Shown here one piece after another: positions 13,964-20,549 of a stretch of DNA of 20,549 nucleotides. Each line of letters opens with the position of its first letter. The stretch's first letter is position 1. The notes under the pieces are model-generated. The model saw only the letters and a list, made by a program, of their open reading frames with translations, was not told the DNA's origin and did no database searches. This DNA is from Moraxellaceae bacterium (GTDB lineage Bacteria > Pseudomonadota > Gammaproteobacteria > Pseudomonadales > Moraxellaceae), in NCBI GenBank assembly GCA_030684415.1, contig JAUXNL010000532.1:1-20549 (forward strand). The letters run 5' to 3'. The translations under genes were made by a program, and so were the position numbers.

Positions 13964-15445
13964 ATGTTCGAGTCGGCTGAAGTCGGTCACCAGATTTCGC
14001 GAGAAGAATACAAAACACGCGTTCCAGCGCTACGCGAAGGACTGCTGGCTGCACAATACCAACTGCTGGAAAGCGCGAAATTCCCGGTCATCCTGATCGT
14101 TGGGGGGGTCGATGGTGCCGGCAAAGGCGAAACCGTCAATCTCTTCAACGAATGGATGGACCCGCGCCACATCCAGACCCACGGCTTCGGCAACCCCACC
14201 GACGAGGAGCGCCAGCGCCCGCCCATGTGGCGCTTCTGGCGCGCACTGCCCCCCAAGGGCCGCATCGGCATGCTGTTCGGCTCCTGGTACACGCAGCCGG
14301 TGGTAGACCGTGTCTGTGGCAACACCAGCCGCTCTGACCTGATTGCGTCCATCGAAGAAATCCGCGACTTCGAACAAATGCTGGTGACCGAAGGCGCTCT
14401 CGTGGTGAAGCTCTGGTTTCACCTGTCCAAGAAAGCACAGCGCCAGCGCCTGAAAGATCTGGAAAGCGATCCGAAAACACGCTGGCGCGTCACCGAAACC
14501 GACTGGGAGCGTTTCAAGAACTACGACAAGTTCCGCAAGGTGTCGGAATACACCTTGCGTGAAACCAGCACCGACAGCGCACCCTGGATGGTGATCGAGG
14601 GTAACGATCCGTATTACCGCTATCTCACTGCCGGCACCATCCTGCTCAATGCCCTCACCCGCCGGCTGGCACAGCCACCGAAAGCGCCCACACCCATATC
14701 GCTGCTACCCATGCCGGCGCTGGACAGCCGCAATGTGCTCAACACCCTCGACTACACACAAAAACTCGGCCGCAAGGTGTACGAAGAGCAACTCGAAATC
14801 TGGCAGGGGCGGCTCAACCTGCTATTGCGCGACAAGCGCTTTGCCAGCCGTTCGCTGGTCGCCGTCTTCGAGGGCCAGGATGCCGCCGGCAAAGGCGGTA
14901 GCATCCGCCGCATCACCGCCGCCCTCGATGCGCGCCGGTACAAGGTAATTCCGGTGGCCGCCCCGACCGATGAAGAGCGCGCCAAACCCTGGTTGTGGCG
15001 CTTCTGGCGACATCTACCCATGAAAGGACAGGTGACACTCTACGACCGCTCCTGGTATGGCCGTGTGTTGGTGGAGCGTGTGGAAAAATTCGCGACCGAA
15101 GCTGACTGGATGCGCGCCTATCAGGAAATCAACAATTTCGAAGAACAGCTCGTGCGTAACGACATCGTCGTAGTGAAGTTCTGGCTGGCGATCACGAAAG
15201 ACGAGCAACTCAAGCGTTTTCGCGAACGCGAAGAAGTGTCGTTCAAGAATCACAAGATCACGCCAGACGACTGGCGCAACCGGCGCAAATGGAAAGCCTA
15301 CGAAACCGCCGTGTGCGACATGGTGGCGCACACCAGCACTGAAAACTCGCCCTGGACGCTGGTGCCATCAAACGATGTCGAGCATGCACGCATTGTCGTG
15401 CTGCGCACGATTTGCGAAGCCATCGAAGCATCGTTCAATCGTTGA
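13964..15445 (+). CDS. pap: Polyphosphate:AMP phosphotransferase (double-domain PPK2)
   Basis: This 493-residue protein is two fused PPK2 domains. Domain 1 has Walker A GGVDGAGKG (47-55) and domain 2 has Walker A EGQDAAGKGG (303-312). The lid/Walker B motif DRSWY is intact in domain 2 (361-365) but is FGSWY in domain 1 (105-109), so domain 2 is the likely catalytic one. That fits the known class II double-domain enzymes such as Pseudomonas PA3455. They transfer phosphate from polyphosphate to AMP, making ADP in the cytoplasm and linking the polyphosphate store to energy charge. The gene stands alone, with an 866-base repeat-rich region upstream. The chosen ATG gives a typical family N-terminus, although the ribosome-binding site is poorly spaced. 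Confidence 0.93.
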   Translation: MFESAEVGHQISREEYKTRVPALREGLLAAQYQLLESAKFPVILIVGGVDGAGKGETVNLFNEWMDPRHIQTHGFGNPTDEERQRPPMWRFWRALPPKGRIGMLFGSWYTQPVVDRVCGNTSRSDLIASIEEIRDFEQMLVTEGALVVKLWFHLSKKAQRQRLKDLESDPKTRWRVTETDWERFKNYDKFRKVSEYTLRETSTDSAPWMVIEGNDPYYRYLTAGTILLNALTRRLAQPPKAPTPISLLPMPALDSRNVLNTLDYTQKLGRKVYEEQLEIWQGRLNLLLRDKRFASRSLVAVFEGQDAAGKGGSIRRITAALDARRYKVIPVAAPTDEERAKPWLWRFWRHLPMKGQVTLYDRSWYGRVLVERVEKFATEADWMRAYQEINNFEEQLVRNDIVVVKFWLAITKDEQLKRFREREEVSFKNHKITPDDWRNRRKWKAYETAVCDMVAHTSTENSPWTLVPSNDVEHARIVVLRTICEAIEASFNR

Positions 15446-15796
15446 TCCGCACTGGCAACCACCACAGCCTATGGCCACAGGCGCGGTTTTTCTGAAGACA
15501 GGCTTTTTTGAACGCAGGCTGTTTTATGCAGGGGCAGACGAAAACGCTGACATTTCGCAGCGTCTGCTTGATGTGACTCGGACAGCGGAATTTCCCCCTC
15601 CCCCAGGCCATGCAAGAAGGCACTGAAAAGCCCAGTTCGCCCCTGACAGCTTGCTGAAAATTTCCCATCCCGGGCTTTTTCAGCCCGCGACTCCGGCATC
15701 TGTCCGGGATCGCCCCATGCCGAATCAATCACTCATGCGTGATTGATTCGCGGCCTGTCCCTCCCCCCTCCCTGGCAGGGAAACAGCTTGAAGAGC
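15446..15796. other. 351-base convergent intergenic region
   Basis: It lies between convergent PAP and diguanylate cyclase genes. A GCCT/AGGC pair followed by TTTTT (about 15470-15490) could terminate the PAP transcript. GCAGACG (15534-15540) pairs with CGTCTGC (15561-15567). Repeat copy D fills 15647-15752. No coding sequence is supported. Confidence 0.5.
15647..15752 (+). repeat. Hairpin-rich intergenic repeat, copy D (left-half copy)
   Basis: GCTGAAAA (15653-15660) pairs with TTTTCAGC (15677-15684). GCGACTCCGG pairs imperfectly with CCGGGATCGC (15687-15713). CGAATCAATCAC (15721-15732) pairs perfectly with 15739-15750. Order and sequence match the left half of copy B (TTTTTCAGCCCGCGA, CTCCGGCA, TGTCCGG). 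The expected fourth hairpin is degenerate. Confidence 0.8.
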
Positions 15797-16957
15797 TCAG
15801 GCGGCGACTTCAACACGATTGCGGCCGCCAACCTTGGCCGCATAAAGCGCGGCATCCGCTCGGCGCAGCAGGCTGTCGAGGTCATGGTCAGTCTCGTTCA
15901 GGACGGCCACACCAATCGACACCGTCACCGGCAAATCCAGATCGCCGGAAACAAACGGCGCGGCGGCCACCGACTCCCGCAAACGTTCACCGGCGGCATG
16001 TGCACCAGCCGCATCAATGCCGTCGAACAACACGACGAACTCTTCTCCCCCCTGGCGCGCGGGCAGCTCACGTTCGCGACAGGCCAGCTCGATCTTGCCC
16101 GCTACATGCTTGAGCGCGACATCACCGATGTCATGCCCGTAACGGTCATTAATCGATTTGAAGTGATCGATATCGACAATCGCCAATGCGAGGCAGCCAC
16201 CCTTTTGCCGTGCTTCAGCAAAACGCCGGTCGCCGGCTTCGGTCAACGTGCGCCGGTTGGCAAGCCCGGTCAGGTAATCGGTGGACGCTGCGCGCTCCCA
16301 CTGGCGGCGGATACGCTCGGAGCACATGAGCAAAAATGCGGTCGTGCCGACAACCGGCAATACCGCTGCAATCATCGGCGTGATGGCATGCATGAGATTG
16401 CCGCCATCCAGCACACTCAGGCCGGGGTTGATGCCCAGCCCCACGAAATACACCATGCGCAGCACGACAAACGCCATGACGGCCACAAAAATGCCGGCCA
16501 TCACTCGACGACTGATCGCCGCATCGCGCTGCGCCTGCGAGCGCAGCGTGGCCACACAGCCACCCATGATGACCAGCCATACCAGCGACACGATCAGGAT
16601 GCGTGTGCCGATATCAGGAGTGACGGCGCTGAACCAGAAAATACCGCAGGTCCCCGCCAGAAAAGGCAGAAGCAGCAGTGGCGAGTCGTGATAGCCGTAA
16701 AACTGGCGTAGGGCACGCCAGTAACCGGTAAACCCGAGCATCACAAGACCATTGGATAGCGGCAACACAAACGCAGGCGGTAACTGTCGCTGCACGGCAA
16801 ACAGCATGCAACCTCCTGCCACCAGCAAGGTGCCGATACGCCAGCTCACGGCCGCCGGGCGCAGGGCTTGTGGCAAATCACTGTGCATCAGCCCCAGTAC
16901 GCCGCCATTGGCGAGCATCATCAGCGTCGCAATGACGAATACGCTCATCGTATCCAT
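15797..16957 (-). CDS. Diguanylate cyclase with seven-TM N-terminal domain
   Basis: This 386-residue protein has about seven hydrophobic helices within residues 5-212, followed by a cytoplasmic GGDEF domain. Its active-site motif is GGEEF (303-307), an active variant, and the metal-binding VDIDHFK (D262) and TDYLTGLANRR are intact. It should condense two GTP into c-di-GMP in response to a membrane or periplasmic signal. At the inhibitory I-site the usual RxxD is RxxE (R294 to E297), so product feedback may be weakened. Start choice is uncertain between ATG 16957 and ATG 16948; neither has a strong ribosome-binding site. It appears monocistronic and convergent with PAP. Confidence 0.9.
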   Translation of the reverse strand: MDTMSVFVIATLMMLANGGVLGLMHSDLPQALRPAAVSWRIGTLLVAGGCMLFAVQRQLPPAFVLPLSNGLVMLGFTGYWRALRQFYGYHDSPLLLLPFLAGTCGIFWFSAVTPDIGTRILIVSLVWLVIMGGCVATLRSQAQRDAAISRRVMAGIFVAVMAFVVLRMVYFVGLGINPGLSVLDGGNLMHAITPMIAAVLPVVGTTAFLLMCSERIRRQWERAASTDYLTGLANRRTLTEAGDRRFAEARQKGGCLALAIVDIDHFKSINDRYGHDIGDVALKHVAGKIELACRERELPARQGGEEFVVLFDGIDAAGAHAAGERLRESVAAAPFVSGDLDLPVTVSIGVAVLNETDHDLDSLLRRADAALYAAKVGGRNRVEVAA

Positions 16958-17283
16958 TCGGGAGTCCGGTTGGTCTTGTCAGAGGGGGGGCGCATCGGCC
17001 GTTCGGAAATACGGCGGCCTCGATGTTGCCATTGCCGAGCCGAGCACAGCAATCCTGTCGTGGCTCTCGCGCTGAAGCGGCTGAAAGTCTCGCTATTGAT
17101 CGCTATTGATGATGGCAGACACCACAAGCACTAACCGCTTACTGAAAAAAGTCCGGCCCGGCGTTTTCAACCCGCGACTCCAGCACATGACCAGAGTCGC
17201 AGTCCGGCCCGCTCTTGTCGGGAAGCTGGCGGCTAAAGACCCTCACCTCGCCCCAGAGGAGACAGCCTTTGGCCACGCAGCAG
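16958..17283. other. Intergenic region between diguanylate cyclase and PFK genes
   Basis: No gene is seen. It should hold the cyclase promoter (minus strand). It contains a G7 run at about 16984, a perfect 10-bp tandem duplication CGCTATTGAT (17091-17110) and repeat copy E (about 17137-17200). Confidence 0.5.
17137..17200 (+). repeat. Hairpin-rich intergenic repeat, copy E (decayed left-half copy)
   Basis: CTTACTGAAAA, CCGG..., TTTTCAACCCGCGACTCC and CAGAGTCGC follow the order of copies B and D. GCGACTC (17174-17180) pairs perfectly with GAGTCGC (17194-17200). The first stem is partly decayed. Confidence 0.6.
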
Positions 17284-17310
17284 CAAAAACAGCGTCCACT
17301 CAAAGACGCT
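17284..17310 (-). terminator. Intrinsic terminator overlapping the PFK stop codon
   Basis: On the minus strand AGCGTC (17310-17305) pairs with GACGCT (17296-17291), followed by GTTTTTG (17290-17284). The PFK stop codon (17302-17300) lies in the loop, so terminator and coding end overlap. The stem is only 6 bp, so strength is moderate. Confidence 0.5.
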
Positions 17311-18589
17311 CTGCCGACCAGCGCGGCAGCTTTTGCGGCACACGCAGCAAGCGAGGACGCGCGGCCACCGGCAGGCCGTGGCGATAATCCGGATAGTCTT
17401 CACCCTGTATCAGCGGCAAGAGGTAGTCCCGGCAAGCGGGCGTGATGCCGAAGCCGTCTCGGCGGATGAATTTTTTCGGCAGCGTGACTTCTCGCCCGGC
17501 CACACGTGCCAGTGGCTGCGGCACGATATTCCAGTGCAGCGACCGCTGGCGCGTCGTACGCACAAGGCCCGCCATCACACGGTGCTCACCCGCAAGTGCC
17601 AGAGCCACGCCTTGCACGCCCACTTGCCAGGCCATGTCGACATCAAGCGCCGAGGCCACATGACGCGCTGAGCGCTGCAAATAGTCACTCACGGCAAAGT
17701 GGCAGCGCAGGCCAAGCGTGCGCGATACCAGATCAGCCAAGAAAGGCGCGGCACGGCCGGTGTGCACATTAAGCCGGTCTTTACCGTGCTCACTGGCCGT
17801 GGGGGGCGCTGTCACTGCCGGATTGTGCACGGCCAATCCTTCCGCCGTCACCACCACGCAATAACCGTCACGTGCCACCACGTCTTGCACGCGCGCCAGG
17901 AATTTGCGCTCATCGAATGCCACTTCAGGAAACAACACGATCTGCGGCGCCGGCTGGCCATCGGCCTGGGCCAGCGCACTGGCCGCCGCAATCCAGCCGG
18001 CGTGGCGGCCCATGACCTCCATCACGAATACCTGCGTCGAAGTGGCGCACATCGACGCCACGTCGAGCGCCGCTTCTTGCACGCTCACCGCCGTGTACTT
18101 CGCCACCGAACCAAAGCCGGGTGAAAAATCCGTGCCCGCCATGTCGTTGTCGACGGTCTTGGGCAAATGCACGACACCCAGTTCATAGCCGGCACGGTGA
18201 GCGGCCTCTGCCACATGCAGACTGGTGCCAGCAGAGCCGCCACCGCCGTTGTAGAGGAACCAGCGAATGTTGTGTGCGCGAAACACATCGATCAGCCGTG
18301 CATAATTTTCCGGATGCGAATCCGGCGTACCCAAGGCATAGCGGCTGGAACCAAATGCACCGCCCGGCGTCTGTCGCAGTGCGCCAATCGTGGCAGCGCT
18401 TTCGGCTGAAAGATCAAACAGTTCTTCGCGCAGCGCGCCGAGAATGCCATTGGCGCCCGCATACACACGGCCGATGCGCGCACGTTCTTCGCGCGCGGCG
18501 TGCATGACGCCGGCTGCCGTGGCATTGATGACGGCGGTCATGCCGCCGGACTGTGCGTAGAAAAGATTCGGCCGCCGAGACATCCGCAT
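17300..18589 (-). CDS. Pyrophosphate-type 6-phosphofructokinase homologue with altered GGDD-type motif
   Basis: This 429-residue protein matches the Xanthomonas-like PPi-PFK group over its whole length: AQSGGMTAVIN (12-22), GGAFGSSRY (76-84), PKTVDND with base D147 (143-149), MGRHAGW (193-199), VVTAEG and YLQRSARH. Family members transfer phosphate to fructose 6-phosphate, reversibly from PPi, in the cytoplasm. The phosphoryl-donor/Mg motif, normally GGDD or GGND followed by S, reads NGGGGSAGT (114-122), with no acidic residue. The sugar-side residues appear intact, so loss of catalysis, or changed donor use, is likely rather than general decay. The start overlaps the crotonase stop as TGATG. 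ATG 18583 is an alternative start. Confidence 0.88.
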   Translation of the reverse strand: MRMSRRPNLFYAQSGGMTAVINATAAGVMHAAREERARIGRVYAGANGILGALREELFDLSAESAATIGALRQTPGGAFGSSRYALGTPDSHPENYARLIDVFRAHNIRWFLYNGGGGSAGTSLHVAEAAHRAGYELGVVHLPKTVDNDMAGTDFSPGFGSVAKYTAVSVQEAALDVASMCATSTQVFVMEVMGRHAGWIAAASALAQADGQPAPQIVLFPEVAFDERKFLARVQDVVARDGYCVVVTAEGLAVHNPAVTAPPTASEHGKDRLNVHTGRAAPFLADLVSRTLGLRCHFAVSDYLQRSARHVASALDVDMAWQVGVQGVALALAGEHRVMAGLVRTTRQRSLHWNIVPQPLARVAGREVTLPKKFIRRDGFGITPACRDYLLPLIQGEDYPDYRHGLPVAARPRLLRVPQKLPRWSAERL

Positions 18590-19431
18590 CAGCTCTTCAA
18601 GACAGCCAGAGGATTGGCGCGATCAAGCCGCTCAATCGTGCGCTCGCCAAACACCGCGGCACGCTTCTGCAAACCGGCCATCACGGCTTCCACCTGATTG
18701 GGGCTTTGCAGCAAGGTGGCCTGCAGACGTTCTTCTACCTCCAGGCCACGGGCATCGTCGCCATGCCAGGTCGATTCCAGCAGCAGCTTGGCCAACGTCA
18801 CCGCCTGCGGGTTTTTCTGTGCAATTTCACGCGCCAGTGCCAGCGCCGCTTCGCGCGAGTTGTCCGCAAGGCGTGTGACCAGACCGATGCGCTCGGCCTC
18901 CGCCGCCTCGACAATGCGACCAGTAAACGCGAGCTCTTTGGCGACATCCAGACGCACCAGATCGCGCAGCGTTTGCGAGCCGCTCATGTCGGGAATCAAC
19001 CCCCACTTGATTTCCATCAGCGAGAGCCGGGTGTCCGGCTGCGCGATGCGGATATCCGCGCCCAGCGCGATTTGCAATCCACCGCCAAAAACCGCGCCAT
19101 GCAATGCCGCAATCACCGGCACCGGCACGTCTTTCCAGAGGTAGCAGGGGCGCTGGTAATAATTCGGCCAGTGGCCGCCCCGACCGTTGCCAAAGGCATC
19201 GCCGCCAAACACGTCCGGGTCGGTGAAATTGGCCAGATCCAGACCGGCGCAAAAGGCGCGGCCTTCGCCAGAAAGCACCACGGCGCGCACCGAACGATCC
19301 GCCATCACGCGCGCGGCCGCTTCCTGAAGCGCATCGAACAGCGGCATGCTGAGCGCATTCATTTTTTCCGGGCGGTTAAGCCGCACTTCGGCGACATGAT
19401 CCACCACCGTGAAGGTGACCAGTTCAGACAT
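18589..19431 (-). CDS. Crotonase-family enoyl-CoA hydratase/isomerase (dienoyl-CoA isomerase-like)
   Basis: This 280-residue protein has oxyanion-hole segments GRAFCAGLDL (57-66) and HGAVFGGGLQIALGADIRIA (111-130). Aligned with rat crotonase, the first catalytic Glu is Gln120 and the second is retained as E140 in MEIKWGLIPDMSG; D148 follows eight residues later. The E140/D148 spacing is that of E196/D204 in delta-3,5-delta-2,4-dienoyl-CoA isomerase, so isomerase-like action on unsaturated acyl-CoA is more likely than simple hydration. The start at ATG 19431 is chosen for GGAG eight bases upstream and the canonical MSELVTF N-terminus; the open frame reaches 19497. The stop overlaps the PFK start by one base, giving a two-gene operon. 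Confidence 0.87.
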   Translation of the reverse strand: MSELVTFTVVDHVAEVRLNRPEKMNALSMPLFDALQEAAARVMADRSVRAVVLSGEGRAFCAGLDLANFTDPDVFGGDAFGNGRGGHWPNYYQRPCYLWKDVPVPVIAALHGAVFGGGLQIALGADIRIAQPDTRLSLMEIKWGLIPDMSGSQTLRDLVRLDVAKELAFTGRIVEAAEAERIGLVTRLADNSREAALALAREIAQKNPQAVTLAKLLLESTWHGDDARGLEVEERLQATLLQSPNQVEAVMAGLQKRAAVFGERTIERLDRANPLAVLKS

Positions 19432-19566
19432 GACTTCAACTCCGTAGCAAGACTGCGGGCAATGCAGTGGCGAGAGCTTGCCTCCCGCCGCCTTCACCCC
19501 AGCGGCATTACCCTGACATTTACCCTTGAAGAAAGCACGTTTCCGGCCGATGCCCAGAAGCGCAAA

Positions 19567-19593
19567 CGCCCGGATGGTAACCCAATCCGGGCG
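19567..19593 (-). terminator. Strong hairpin downstream of the 19645-20367 gene
   Basis: Perfect 9-bp arms CGCCCGGAT (19567-19575) and ATCCGGGCG (19585-19593) occur about 50 bases after the minus-strand stop, with only TTT following on that strand. This is probably a transcription terminator or a 3' stabilising hairpin. Confidence 0.5.
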
Positions 19594-19644
19594 CGGCCCC
19601 TCATGACCGGAGGCAACAAGGTAAGCGGGCGGGAGCGTGCGCCC

Positions 19645-20367
19645 TCAAACAACCGCCGGCTCTGCCGTACCGTCTGGCGGAATCAGCAAGCCGTAGCAAA
19701 ATTCGATGGCCGTGAGCGTTTGCGCATCTGTCAGCGACGGCACCACGCGATGAATCATGGCATGGGCGCCGTGATGCACGGTGCGATAACCCATGTCCAC
19801 GATACGCGCTGCAATCGGCCCCAGCGTGAGCGTGCGCAAGGTGCGCACATACAGATGCTCTACGCACACATCGATCAGACCGAGAATCACGTCGATGATC
19901 TCGTCGTCTTGCACGCTGGCCGGCGCGCTGCGCATGCGGTCGCGCAGCCTGTCGACTCTGGCCATCAACACATCGTCCACCGGCAAACCGGTATACGTCA
20001 GTGGCTGGCCATGGCGGTCGTAGCGCTTCTGGCGCAACACGTCCATGTAGTCCGCCAGCTCGCGCACATCCGCATTTTTCATTTTGCGCAGCACGCGCTT
20101 CGAGAGCAGGTGGCAAGTGCTGCGCGTGGTAGACACCATCACATCCACCACCTTGCGTGTGAGGCCATGCAGGCGCATCGCATCGGCAGCGCCGAGCACC
20201 AGCGCCGTAATCGCCTCATCCAGAAATGACTCCATGATGGTGGCCAGCAGCGGCACCTGATCGGCGCTGTTGCCGGCGCGGATGTTGTCGATGAAGGTGG
20301 CTACTTGCACACGCAAGGTGTCCGAATTGCGAATGCCGATCCAGGCATGCACGGTCGCGTCAGTCAT
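19645..20367 (-). CDS. Conserved-looking hypothetical protein, mostly helical, 240 residues
   Basis: I do not recognise this family. The protein has no signal peptide and no clear transmembrane helix. The middle (about 70-145) is rich in Arg, Lys and Asp with helical periodicity (KRVLRKMKNADVRELADYMD and MARVDRLRDRMRS), and hydrophobic helical stretches flank it (ATIMESFLDEAITALVLGAADAM, DVILGLIDVCVEHLYV). A soluble, oligomeric or regulatory protein is possible. The start is well supported: AGGAG lies eight bases before the ATG at 20367. It is upstream of the crotonase/PFK pair on the same strand, but a 213-base gap with a strong hairpin makes a common transcript doubtful. No function is proposed. 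Confidence 0.7.
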   Translation of the reverse strand: MTDATVHAWIGIRNSDTLRVQVATFIDNIRAGNSADQVPLLATIMESFLDEAITALVLGAADAMRLHGLTRKVVDVMVSTTRSTCHLLSKRVLRKMKNADVRELADYMDVLRQKRYDRHGQPLTYTGLPVDDVLMARVDRLRDRMRSAPASVQDDEIIDVILGLIDVCVEHLYVRTLRTLTLGPIAARIVDMGYRTVHHGAHAMIHRVVPSLTDAQTLTAIEFCYGLLIPPDGTAEPAVV

Positions 20368-20515
20368 GAGAGCTCCTGCAAGAGTGAAGATGAGCGCAGG
20401 CTAGGGGGCGAGCACTGGCGCGGCAATGACGAAAACCATGACATGCAGTGGCCTGAAATGGTGGTGCAGCGGGGGCTCGCATTACCGCTTTACCATCGTG
20501 CGACGCCGCTGAAAA

Positions 20516-20549
<34 letters not shown>

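Noticed and set aside
13964..14700. Apparent decay of the first PPK2 domain of PAP (FGSWY in place of DRSWY)
   Set aside because: As far as I know this is usual for double-domain PPK2 enzymes, in which the C-terminal domain is catalytic, so it is not a novelty.
15743..16711. 322-codon plus-strand open frame
   Set aside because: It is antisense to the diguanylate cyclase, whose TM helices and GGEEF motif are unambiguous.
18553..20229. Long 558-codon open frame on the plus strand
   Set aside because: It runs antisense to the crotonase and hypothetical genes, both with clear starts; its composition is a GC-rich shadow frame without any recognisable domain.

Overview
The window looks like chromosomal DNA of a GC-rich gammaproteobacterium, most plausibly near the Xanthomonadales/Nevskiales. 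The support is a Xanthomonas-type pyrophosphate phosphofructokinase, two AraC regulators of the arabinose-binding-like N-terminal type, a DesA3/DesB-like acyl desaturase, a double-domain polyphosphate:AMP phosphotransferase, and a REP element of the GTGGGAGCGGCTTTAGCC type. This placement is an inference from protein and repeat style. There are no rRNA or tRNA genes, phage genes, transposases or CRISPR arrays.

Layout. 1-2242: the 3' end of an acyl desaturase (+), then on the minus strand a DEDDh exonuclease and a small secreted one-heme protein. 2571-4722: an AraC regulator and a three-His-box membrane desaturase/hydroxylase (+). 4723-5207: a hairpin-dense non-coding stretch leading into an extended SDR (5208-6116, +). 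6364-8482: a circularly permuted RbgA/YlqF GTPase, then a small DUF350-like membrane protein coupled by ATGA overlap to a membrane-anchored transglutaminase-like protein. 8466-10702 (minus): a second AraC regulator and an HSL-family esterase. 10855-13097 (+): a MaoC-type hydratase coupled by TGATG to a FadI-like thiolase homologue. 13098-13963: a repeat-rich gap. 13964-15445: PAP (+). 15797-16957: a seven-TM GGEEF diguanylate cyclase (-). 17300-19431 (-): a crotonase coupled by TGATG to a PPi-PFK-like protein. 19645-20367 (-): an unrecognised 240-residue protein.

The common theme is acyl-chain metabolism: two desaturases, an esterase, a MaoC hydratase, a thiolase homologue and a crotonase, with two paralogous AraC regulators beside them. 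Polyphosphate/pyrophosphate enzymes (PAP and the PFK) and c-di-GMP signalling are a second theme.

The most notable observations are: (1) the thiolase homologue lacks both the nucleophilic Cys (Gly97) and the GHP-motif His (Asn389) but keeps the other catalytic pair, and it is coupled to an intact MaoC hydratase; (2) the PFK homologue has an all-Gly version of its Mg/phosphoryl-donor motif; (3) a dispersed family of multi-hairpin intergenic repeats has at least five copies, in both orientations and in full and half versions; (4) a very strong nested hairpin ends just before the SDR ribosome-binding site.
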